NCBI GenBank assembly: GCA_050084985.1
Contig: JBITNC010000001.1
Location: forward strand, 145,576,001-145,640,000
DNA from: Nageia nagi
Taxonomy: Eukaryota > Pinophyta
DNA: 64,000 nt
Direction of reading: 5' to 3'
The notes beneath the pieces are model-generated. The model was not told the origin of the DNA. It did no database searches and saw nothing but the letters and a program-made list of their open reading frames with translations. Positions 49,493 through 57,844 of the stretch are shown here, one piece after another (the stretch's first letter is position 1; every line of letters begins with the position of its first letter). The position numbers were made by a program, and so were the translations under genes.

Positions 49493-49560
<68 letters not shown>
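49493..49560. repeat. (TA)n microsatellite, about 34 repeats
   Basis: An uninterrupted TA run. The tyrosine/isoleucine open frame across it (49473-49673, minus) is a by-product and not a gene. Confidence 0.97.
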
Positions 49561-49564
<4 letters not shown>

Positions 49565-50225
49565 TACATACCTCAAAATAAATACCTTTCAATATTTCTA
49601 GATATTTTAAATATAAAAAATAATGATAATAATAAGAAACATAGACAACTCCAAAAAAATATGTCCACCTCAAATAATAATAATAAAGTGAATTTTATCT
49701 ATAATTAATCTTTAATTTAACCTTAAAACCACACCCAAGAAAACTATTAACATTTTTCAAGAATCCAAGACTGAGATTTAAACATGGGACACTCTTTTTG
49801 AAACAGAGTCACAACATATATGAGCAACTCAACAAACTGTGATAATTATATTTGAGTCCTCGTTGAAATAATAATTAATTGAAGAACACAACTTTCAATA
49901 TAATAAACATGCGACTATGTTGAAATTCGTAAAGCTGTAATACTCCAATCACACAAATCAATTAATTAAATCATGAAACTGTTGGAAAACAGCAACATAT
50001 AATATAATACTCCCATGAATTCCATCCATTTATTTTTACAATCTGCCTGACAAAAACAAAACGAAAAATGTTGGATAAGAAATTTAATTATAATTGAACA
50101 CATCACAAATCCCTTGTATTATGCAGATTCTGTATCCGATTCTGATTGAAAACTACTTATTTGAGTATGAGTGCAAACGAAAGCAAATCAATCCCCAACA
50201 AATCTGCTGAACACATAGTAAACCC
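49561..50225. other. 3' flank of the dioxygenase pseudogene, gene-free
   Basis: AT-rich flank with no recognised coding sequence. Any polyadenylation signals of the dioxygenase locus would lie here on the minus strand; none stands out. Confidence 0.5.
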
Positions 50226-50480
50226 TCATTCAGAAGCATTCATTTTGGCAAATTGAATAGCCTTCTTTCCAACTAGTTTGGCTGCAGAGAGATTTCGCAT
50301 GTAGTCCAGACGCTTGAAGTGTCTGTGCTCACATGGATGCATCTCGTCAATCAGTTCTGCCGCCAGCCCAACCATGGCTTCTCCGTGAGAAGCTACAAAC
50401 GTTGCAATGGATATCCGATCTTTGCCTTTGGTGGTAAGAGCTCTGTGTTCGATGCTCTTACATCTTCCGTTGCTCATCAC
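50226..50480 (-). pseudogene. Dioxygenase exon 4 (C-terminus, intact frame)
   Basis: Begins VMSNGRCKSIEHRALTTKGK, containing the third iron-binding His, then DRISIATF with the Arg-x-Ser 2-oxoglutarate motif. It ends GKKAIQFAKMNASE and TGA. A 97-base GT-AG intron precedes it. No disabling change is seen in this exon. Confidence 0.92.
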
Positions 50481-50577
50481 CTGCAATAAACTCAAACAAA
50501 ATCAATGGCAGAACCTCTTTATACATATATATCTACCATATTTTTATTGTTTTGTGGGGAGCATTATACGTACGAAC

Positions 50578-50902
50578 CTCAATCTTATCTCCAATGTTGA
50601 TGAGAAGGGCATTAGGAATCGGACGCACAAATATCCATTCTCCCTCTTTGCAGATTTGTAGGCCTAATTTTTCATCCTCCTGCAGTAAAATGGTGATGCC
50701 GCTTGCGTCTTAGTGAGGGCTTAACCCTAATGCGAGATCTGGGTCAGGTCAAGGTGGGTAGTGATTCATTCTCATACGTTGCGCTACTTGTTCAAGCATG
50801 TCAATAAATCGCTCTGGCTGTAATCCCAGACTCTCTGCCAATAGACGTAAGAGCGTATCCCCAACCCTCTGGATCTCAGCAGAATACTGCTCAACAGTCT
50901 CT
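50578..50902 (-). pseudogene. Dioxygenase exon 3 with two nonsense codons
   Basis: Codes ETVEQYSAEIQRVGDTLLRL, then the YPP*PDP and SPH*DASG segments, and ILLQEDEKLGLQI with IPNALLINIGDKIE. The stop inside the HxD motif lies between the two iron ligands. The exon ends GAG with donor GTTCGT. Confidence 0.9.
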
Positions 50903-51042
50903 CTGCGATACAAACAAATAAAGTTAGTGGCACGTAGATGGAGATGGAGCTCTCGAGCTGCAGCTTCCTCAAGCTTTGCAGTTCTCTAGCAATTTGTTAT
51001 TGTAGAAGTAAAATAAATGGGCTTAGAAAGCTTGACACTTGC
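50903..51042 (-). other. GC-AG intron (140 bp)
   Basis: The intron begins GCAAGT after AG and ends TATCGCAG before AGAGACTGTTGAG. Splicing gives phase-correct ...DFR|ETVEQYSAEI, matching the family. AG|GCAAGT is the standard consensus of functional GC-AG introns. Confidence 0.75.
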
Positions 51043-51075
51043 CTAAAATCCGCTGGTTTGATTGGCCATACGGTC
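51043..51075 (-). pseudogene. Dioxygenase exon 2, 3' part, with GC donor at its end
   Basis: Minus strand TGGCCAATCAAACCAGCGGA encodes WPIKPADF, the segment that normally follows the region at the LTR edge. It ends GATTTTAG directly before GCAAGT. Seven bases precede the Trp codon, so the frame does not join cleanly to the other part after the element is removed. Confidence 0.8.
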
Positions 51076-51366
51076 TGTCGGAGAATAATCCCAATTTCAC
51101 TATAGCCTTTATTGTATCTGACAATTTGGGTGAACCTCCATTTGTATTACGTATGCAAAGTACATAGATATTTATGATTTTTACTGTTTTAGTTTCTAAG
51201 GTTAGATTCATTTAGAAGAGTCTTCACCATCAAAAGACATGGTTATGGAAGCTGTTTTGTTCTTGAAGCTTCCTGCTTCTGGATTGATGAACCTGGGTAT
51301 TCCTCATAAGGGGCTGAACGTTTGCAGACTTCAGAAGTTATGAGCTGGTTCTAGTTAAAGCAAACA
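51076..51366 (+). repeat. 5' LTR of the exon-2 copia element
   Basis: Starts TGTCGGAGAATAATCC and ends GTTAAAGCAAACA. A ~130-base stretch (GAACCTGGGTATTCCTCATA and neighbours) is nearly identical to the 3' LTR. Confidence 0.93.
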
Positions 51367-51369
51367 TAG

Positions 51370-51381
51370 TGGTGTCAGAGC
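51370..51381 (+). other. Primer-binding site of the exon-2 copia element
   Basis: TGGTGTCAGAGC differs at one base from TGGTATCAGAGC. It lies three bases after the LTR end. Confidence 0.88.
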
Positions 51382-51958
51382 CATTGGAGCTGTGAACTGA
51401 CTCAAGCTCCACTCTTCGCATGTACCCAGCTGGAGTTTTCTTGTTATACTTCTACAAGGTCACCGAAGGTTGTGCCACCATGTCGTAGGGTTCGTAAGGC
51501 CGCTTTTTTGCGCGTGTTTAGACTACAGAGACCACGGGTAAACCTGAAAATAGCTGCAATATCGTTATAAGCTGGAAGCTAAGGGAGTAGAAGGCTAGCA
51601 GACACTGGACTAACTTTGTATTGCATAATGCTCGTAGTCAAGCTGGTGTATACTCGTTCAACCATATAATAACTGTCTTGTTGTTGATTGATCTTGAAGA
51701 GAACATCAATAGTTGGCGAGGAGAGTGTGACATTGCCTACAACATCAACAACCTGAAGAAGCTTATTACCTGAAATTCAACAAGCATAAAGATCTCCTGG
51801 ATGTCCATTTATGGTGAACCGTGAAAGCATCAGATATATTAGATGCACTTTCAATCAGATTAGATAAGGATTGACTTTCCTAACCGGCAGAGAAATCTTT
51901 GAGTTTGTTAAATCAGGCAAAGGTTAAACAAAGGTAGAAACTGAGTGTTTATTTTTCA

Positions 51959-52940
51959 ATGGCTTCCAATAACAACTCCTTACAACTGTAAATTCCAAAA
52001 TTTAATGGTAAAAATTATGATTTCTATAGAATCCAAATGAATATATTATTTGGATCTCAAAATCTTTGGGAATTAGTTAAAAATGGTTTCACATAACCAG
52101 TAGATGTAGCAACACTCAATGCCCTTTCTCAAGCTGAGAAAGATTTGTTGAAAAGAAACAAAAAAAAATAAAATTAGAAGGCCCTATTCTACATCATCCA
52201 AGGAGTTGAAACAATTTTTTCATGTATTGCAACAACAACCAAATCAAAGTAAGCATGGAATATTTTGGCAAATTCCTTCCAAGGCACAAAGAAAGTAAAA
52301 ATGGTAAAAATGCAATTGTTAAAAAGCAAATTTGAAAGTCTACAAATGCATGAAGGTAAAACTATGAGTGAATTTTTCACCTGGAAAATGGGTATCATCA
52401 ATCAAATGAAAATGACTGGTGAGGATGTTGAAGAACAAAAAATTGTGGAAAAGATATGAAGGAGCCTACTAGCAAAATATGATTCCATTGTTTTTGCAAT
52501 TGAAGAATCAAAAGATTTGGCAACTCTTTTAGATGAGTTGATGGGTTCTTTACAAACTCATGAGCAAAGGCTGAACCGATCATCTCAACCATCATTGGAG
52601 CATGCATTCAAAACTCAATTGCCATTTAAAAAGGAGGAACACCAGCATGGATCTTCAAGTTTTCGTGGAAGAGGAAGATGAGGAAAAAATTATAAAGGTA
52701 GAGGGCATAGAGGTTGTGGAAGAGGAGGAAGAACCAACTTCTCCAACAATGAAGAAAGAATCAACAATTCATCACAATCAAGAGGCAAGGGTAGCAATAG
52801 ATGTCAACAAGGCAATTCAAATCCAAGGTATGAAAAATATCATATCTAATGCAATTATTGTAAAAAATTTGGACATTACATTCAAGAATGTAAGAAAAGA
52901 ACAACCAAAGAAGACAAGGAACAAGCCCATTACATAGATG
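51959..52940 (+). pseudogene. Gag of the exon-2 copia element
   Basis: Starts at the ATG at 51959 (MASNNNSLQL, then a stop, then IPKFNGKNYDF and FGSQNLWELVKNGF). The best open piece (52265-52459) reads ANSFQGTKKVKMVKMQLLKS, then MSEFF, typical of the copia UBN2-type gag. An Arg/Gly-rich segment (GRGHRGCGRGGR near 52700) precedes a zinc knuckle CNYCKKFGHYIQEC near 52850-52890, which is complete as CX2CX4HX4C. Stops and one frame change are present. Confidence 0.88.
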
Positions 52941-52972
52941 AGCATGAAGTAAACATAGATGTAGGTGAATCA

Positions 52973-53215
52973 GTGATGCTTACTTGCAATGTAACTGAAG
53001 AAAGTCAAATAATCATATGGTATCTTGATAGTGGTTGTAGTAACCATATGTGTGGGAATAGAGAAACATTCTCAAACTTAGATAAATCTATTAAATATGA
53101 AGTAAAAATGGAAAACAATAGCAAGATACCTATCATAGGAAAAGGGAGGATTCTAGTTCACATAAAAAAAGAAGAAAAAAGATATATTCTTGATGTCTAT
53201 TACACACTTTGACTA
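52973..53215 (+). pseudogene. Protease of the exon-2 copia element
   Basis: The open piece contains IIWYLDSGCSNHMCG: the catalytic Asp and D-S-G are intact. It continues to IPIIGKGRILVHIKK and YILDVYYTL, then a stop at 53211, just before KHNLLSIRQL. This pattern is the copia aspartic protease and the start of pre-integrase. Confidence 0.9.
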
Positions 53216-53389
53216 AAACATAATTTACTAAGTATTAGACAACTTTTGGAAAAGGGACATACCATCAAATTTTAAGATAGAGCTTGCACCATCAAGGATA
53301 AAAGTAAAAAGGTTATAGCAAATGTGGGTATGACAAAAAATAAGATATTTTCTTTGAAAATCCAAAGTAAAATGTTGTTATCCTTTAAT

Positions 53390-54260
53390 GCTATAGTGAA
53401 TGATACTACATGGTTGTAGCATCTAAGATATAAAAATCTTAGTTTTGGTGGCTTCAATTTGTTATACGAAAGGAAATAGTAAGAGGATTACGTCCTATAG
53501 AACAACCCCATCAAGAATGTGAAGGTTTTCTTGTTGGAAAATAACATAGAGACACATTCCCTAAAGGAATCTCATGGAGAGCCTCAAAACCATTAGAACT
53601 AGTGCATTCATACATATGTGGGCCTATGCAAAGCAATTCACTTGATAATTATAGGTTCTTATTGACTTTCATATATGATTATTATAGGAAAATATGTGTA
53701 TTCCTCCTAAAACACAAATTTGAAGCATTTGACAAGTTTAAGGAGTTCAAGGCTTTTGTTGAAAAGCAAAGTGGGCACCATGTAAAGACCTTAAGAATAG
53801 ATGGAGGAGGTGAATATATTTCCAATGAATTCCATGAATTTTGCAAAGAAATGGGATTAGAAGACAACTCACAAGTAGATATACATGATAACAAAATGAT
53901 GTTTCTGAGAGGAAAAACACAACCATTGTGGACATGGCTAGAAGCATGTTGAAGTAAAAAAAACCTACCAAAAGAATTTTGGATAGAAGTTGTACTATGT
54001 GCAATCTATATCTTAAATAGGTCCCCAATAAAAAGTGTAAAGAACCTGATCCCCCAAGAAGCATGGAGAAATAAAAATCCTTGTGTAGCCCACTTAAGAG
54101 TGTTTAGGTGCATAGCATATGCATATCTTCCAGAAGAAAAGAGAAGCAAACTTGATGATAGGGAAGAAAAAAGCATTTTCATTGGATATTGTGAGCTAGC
54201 CAAGGCTTACAAGTTTTATAATCCCATCACAAAGAAGCTGGTCATAAGTAAAGATGTATA
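53390..54260 (+). pseudogene. Integrase of the exon-2 copia element
   Basis: A pre-integrase piece (LRYKNLSFGG near 53430) leads into the open stretch 53602-53952: LDNYRFLLTFIYDYYRKICV, then LRIDGGGEYISNEFHEFC, which holds conserved Asp and Glu of the catalytic core. Downstream LPKEFWIEVVLCAIYILNRS (about 53965-54020) and AYLPEEKRSKLDDREEKSIF (about 54120-54180) are in a different frame. The integrase is therefore frameshifted near 53890. Confidence 0.88.
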
Positions 54261-54594
54261 ATTCTTGCAAAATGGAGCTTGGAATTGGGATTCCAAGTTT
54301 GATTAACACATGATATTAAGATTTGAGATTCTAGATATAAATGAAGACCACTTATTTGAGCCTCCAAACAATCATATAAATATTGGCAATAGTCCTTCTT
54401 CATCAAATTAATCATCAATTTTTATGATGAGGTCCATTTCTTCCATGATGAAGACTCCAACAAAAACTAAGAGCTTGCAAGATATTTATGAGCTAACAAA
54501 CTCTCAAGTAGAAGATGAAGAGCATTCAAATTTTTCTTTATTCATGAAAAGTGATCCTATTTCATTTTAAAATGCAATTAATGATAAGAAATGG

Positions 54595-54909
54595 GTGCTA
54601 GTGATGAATAATGAAATAGATGCTATTGAAAGAAATCAAACTTGGGAGTTAGTTAATCTTCCACCAGGAAAGAAAATAATAGGAGTTAAATGGGTATACA
54701 AAATCAAATTCAATGCTCATGGTGATGTTGATAAACATAAAGCAAGGCTTGTTGCCAAAGGTTACAAACAAAAATTAGGTATTGATTATCATGATGTATA
54801 TGCACTTGTAGATAGACTTGACACAGTTAGAATGCTCTTAGCTTTGGAAGCCCAAAAAGGATGGCAAGTATTTCATATGGATGTCAAATCTACCTTAATG
54901 GAGTCTTAA
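54595..54909 (+). pseudogene. RT N-terminal part of the exon-2 copia element
   Basis: WELVNLPPGKKIIGVKWVYK, then DKHKARLVAKGYKQKLGIDY and VFHMDVKST, the standard copia RT entry. A stop follows LMES at 54907, and the segment to about 55085 is in shifted frames. First catalytic Asp is present (HMDVK). Confidence 0.92.
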
Positions 54910-55085
54910 AAGAAGAAGTTTATATTGACTAGTCACTTGGTTTTATATTGGAAGGGAAAGAAAATAAAATATAAAAACTCAAAAAGGCATTATATGGAAT
55001 CAAACAAGCCCCTAGGGCTTGGTATAGTAGGATTGACTCTTATTTTGCAGAAAATAGCTTCATCAAATGTCCCTATGAACACACT

Positions 55086-55964
55086 TTGTACATCAAAACT
55101 AATGCACAAGGAGAAATGCTTATCATTTATCTATATGTTGATGACTTGCTTTATACTAGAAATTGCAAAGTGTTGTTTGATCATTTTAGAGATGCAATGA
55201 AAACTAAGTTTGAAATGACATATATGGGCTTAATGAAGTACTTTCTTGACATTGAAGTTATCCAATCAGCTGATGGTATCTTCATCCATAAGAAAAATTA
55301 TGCAAGGGACATCTTGAAGAGTTTTGGTATGGAAAAAAATAAACCAACCAATACACCAATTGCTATAAGTTTGAAATTGAGCAAGGTGGATAGCAACAAC
55401 AGAGTGGATTCAACATTTTACAAGAGGTTAGTTGGTAGCCTTATGTATTTAACAGCCACTAGACTAGACATTCAATATGTAGTAAGTTTGATTAGTAGAT
55501 TCATGGAACAACCAAAATACACTCACTTGCAGGAAGGCAAAAGGATTCTCAAGTATGTCAATGGCACACAAGACCATGGAATTTTTTATATACTTGGAAA
55601 GCAACCTATTATTGTTGGATACACTACTAGTGATTGGGGTGGTAGTATTGATGATGGCAAGAGCACTTCAAGATACATTTTCCATCTTGGTTCAGGAGCA
55701 ATTTCTTGGTCATCCAAGAAACAACCTATAGTTGCACTCTCCACGGCTAAAGCAGAGTATGTTGTTGCCAAATCTGCTGCATGCCAAGTAATTTGGTTGA
55801 GAAGAATTCTTGGAGACCTGAATCATCACCAAACAGAGGCCACTAAGATATATTTTGACAACAAGTCAGCCATAGCACTATCCAACAATCCAGTGTTCCA
55901 TGGGAGAGACAAACATATTGATCTTTGTTATCACTTCATTCAAGAGCTAGTGAAAAAATCATGA
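55086..55964 (+). pseudogene. RT C-terminal part and RNase H of the exon-2 copia element
   Basis: This 292-codon open frame starts MYIKTNAQGEMLIIYLYVDD, with the YVDD box, and runs through YLTATRLDIQYVVSLISRFM and the connection region to RNase H: AISWSSKKQPIVALSTAKAE, then FDNKSAIALSNNPVFHGRDK and HIDLCYHF. It ends in TGA at 55962-55964. Coding sequence of a short tail may continue in another frame to about 56105. It is the best-preserved enzyme piece in the window but lacks the RT N-terminus in frame. Confidence 0.93.
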
Positions 55965-56174
55965 AATTGAACTTTTATTTTGCAGGTCTAAAGATCAACT
56001 TGCTGACATATTTACCAAGCTTGAAAGCTGATGATTTCAACAAATTGAAGGATCTGTTAGGTGCAACTGCTTTTGGAAAATCTGGATTAAGAGAAGATGC
56101 TAGAAAGTAATTCAGATTTTGAATGCAACTTGTTTTTATTTTGATATTGTAAATGTCTTTGAGAAATTTGTCTT

Positions 56175-56183
56175 AAAGGAGGA
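56175..56183 (+). other. Polypurine tract of the exon-2 copia element
   Basis: AAAGGAGGA directly precedes the 3' LTR start TGTTGGA. Confidence 0.85.
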
Positions 56184-56462
56184 TGTTGGACAATAATCCA
56201 AATTTTACTGTAGCCTTTAATTTTGGTGAACATCTATTTGTATTACGTACGAAAAGTAGATAGATATCTATGTTTTTCACTGTTTTAGTTTCTAGGGCTA
56301 GGTTTATTCTAGAAGTGTCTTCACCGCCAAAAGACATGGTATGGATGCTGTTTTGTTCTTGAACCTTCCTCCTTCTGGATTGATGAACCTGGGTATTCCT
56401 CATAAGGGGCTGAACGTTTGCAGACTTCAGAAATTGTGAGCTGGTTCTGGTTAAAGCAAACA
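56184..56462 (+). repeat. 3' LTR of the exon-2 copia element
   Basis: Starts TGTTGGACAATAATCC and ends GGTTAAAGCAAACA, with dioxygenase exon 2 starting at the next base. It is shorter than the 5' copy by small deletions. Confidence 0.93.
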
Positions 56463-56657
56463 TGGAGGATGAGTAGACAAAAGCATGATATCTGCCCAAT
56501 CTATTTTTTGGTCGTCTGAAGCAACGAAGGCCTGTCCATAGCCATCAAGCCCCTGGAATGCACACTTTAGCCTTTCTCCTAATGGAAGAAGAAAAAACTC
56601 CCTCACCACTTCCTTCATCCTTTTCATCAGAGACTCAGGGATCCCATGATTTACAAC
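56463..56657 (-). pseudogene. Dioxygenase exon 2, 5' part
   Basis: 65 open codons from VVNHGIPESLMKRM through FFLLPLGERLKCA to DWADIMLLSTHPP. They end exactly at the LTR edge (56462). A 60-base intron with GT-AG ends separates it from exon 1. The frame continues in 51043-51075 as WPIKPADFR. Confidence 0.88.
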
Positions 56658-56717
56658 CTTTACACCACCAAAAAGAAATCATCAAATTATGCAACTAATG
56701 CGAAGGAAGTGATTTAC

Positions 56718-56990
56718 CTGGAAGAAGCCCCATTCTTGACAAGCAAGTGACAGTTTCTTCATCTCATTTCGCTTGCTATTGTCATTTAGGAATCTGGCCA
56801 TGTCAATTGTGGGTATGCTGCTACTGTTGTGATGGTAATGGTTTTGGAGAGATGGTCTTTCTTGTTCGGATCTGATATATCTGTCAGGGAGCGTTTGAAG
56901 AGACATGGCTGCCAATTTCTGCACAATGGGAACTTAGAACGCTTCCTGCTTTCCATCAGTTTGGCCCAATATATTGACTGCATTAAACAT
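56718..56990 (-). pseudogene. Dioxygenase exon 1
   Basis: The start at the ATG at 56990 puts 18 codons before a TAA (56934-56936), then VPIVQKLAAMSLQTLPDRYI and SIPTIDMARFLN, the usual DIOX_N entry. The exon ends ...GFFQ with donor GTAAAT at 56717. An internal ATG after the stop is possible (AAMSLQ), but it would remove part of the conserved N-terminus. Confidence 0.85.
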
Positions 56991-57121
56991 TTTCTGAATC
57001 CTAGGACTTCGAGATTTCCGAGAACAAGGAGTTGTGAAGGAGGAGAGAAGGCAATGCTGGTAGTTTGTCTGATGTGTTCTTTTGCTTCTCTTTATTGATG
57101 AGTAGGCCTATTCTATGTATT

Positions 57122-57372
57122 TCTAACACTACGTCTTGTCGTGGAAAAGTTGACATAAGAAAAAGATGTCATACTTAATGAGGCTTATTCTTTCTTCACC
57201 ATTCTTAACCATTCTTATTGAGTGTAGAAAGGTGAATGGTGCGAGGGCGTTGTCTAAGGGAGGGGCGGCGTGAGTCGGTGAGATCTAAGAGCGTATTTAT
57301 CAATACTATGAATTGTGACGGCAAAGCTGATACAAAGAAAAATACATCATACTTTATGAAGTCTGTTTTTTA
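57122..57372 (-). promoter_or_regulatory. Upstream region of the dioxygenase pseudogene with a degenerate duplication
   Basis: About 70 bases at 57122-57190 (GTGGAAAAGTTGACATAAGA, then ATGTCATACTTAATGAGGCT) resemble 57298-57372 (GTGACGGCAAAGCTGATACA, then CATCATACTTTATGAAGTCT). They are separated by a G-rich segment (about 57240-57290). Position upstream of exon 1 makes promoter function plausible but unproven. Confidence 0.4.
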
Positions 57373-57780
57373 TTTTAGAGTTCTTGATCTCAACGACTCT
57401 CATTTATTCCTTTGATTTTAATCTATTCCTTCCATGCACAAAACAATTGACTATATTCAATCTTCCTTTCAAATCCATCCACTTTTCAATTCGTATATTT
57501 TACAAATTAATTCTCATTAGCATCTCTTGGTGCCCATGTTTTACAAACAATTCCATTCTTAGTTGATTGAGATACATGTTATGTACAAGTTTACCCTTGA
57601 AGGTCGCATTGATCACTCTTAGTCATGGGAGGATGATAATAATGTTTTGCTTTCCTTTCATCTAGTTTTCAATATTTTGTATCTTTCGTTTCAATTAATA
57701 ATATTTTAGTATTTATATCTTTTACGTATTTATATCTTTCGTTTCAATCAATATTTATGTATCTTTTACATCCATCATTC

Positions 57781-57785
<5 letters not shown>

Positions 57786-57842
<57 letters not shown>
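57786..57842. repeat. (TA)n microsatellite, about 28 repeats
   Basis: Uninterrupted TA run, the second in the window. It lies in the AT-rich spacer upstream of the dioxygenase locus. Confidence 0.97.

Positions 57843-57844
<2 letters not shown>

Larger units (their letters stand above)
51076..56462 (+). mobile_element. Ty1/copia element inserted in dioxygenase exon 2
   Basis: LTRs at 51076-51366 (291 bp) and 56184-56462 (279 bp) share TGTNGGA starts and GTTAAAGCAAACA ends. A primer-binding site follows the left LTR, and a polypurine tract (AAAGGAGGA) precedes the right one. The internal order is gag, protease, integrase, RT, RNase H on the plus strand, antisense to the dioxygenase. It has several stops, but the RT-RNase H part is open for 292 codons, the longest frame in the window. 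The five bases outside each end differ (CGGTC and TGGAG), so no target duplication is visible. Confidence 0.94.
50226..56990 (-). pseudogene. 2-oxoglutarate/Fe(II)-dependent dioxygenase pseudogene (DOXC/SRG1-like), four exons, split by a copia element
   Basis: Enzymes of this cytosolic family use Fe(II), 2-oxoglutarate and O2 to hydroxylate or demethylate small molecules, often in specialised or hormone metabolism. Exons on the minus strand: 1 (56990-56718), 2 (56657-56463 plus 51075-51043), 3 (50902-50578) and 4 (50480-50226), ending at a TGA. The N-terminal domain (SIPTIDMARF, ACQEWGFFQ|VVNHGIPESL) and C-terminal domain (SPH*DASGITILLQ, SIEHRA, DRISIATF) are clear. It is dead: TAA at 56934-56936 (codon 19), TGA at 50749-50751 replacing the Cys of YPPCPDP, TAA at 50710-50712 inside the HxD iron motif, and a 5.4-kb copia insertion in exon 2. 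The substrate cannot be inferred. SRG1/codeine-demethylase-like clades are the nearest by motif. Confidence 0.92.

Noticed and set aside
49473-49673. Open frame with a long Tyr-Ile repeat
   Set aside because: It is a translation of the (TA)n microsatellite, without codon bias or homologs that could be meaningful.
51071-56467. Target-site duplication around the exon-2 copia element
   Set aside because: The five bases outside the LTRs are CGGTC and TGGAG, which do not match. The ends are placed by LTR comparison only.
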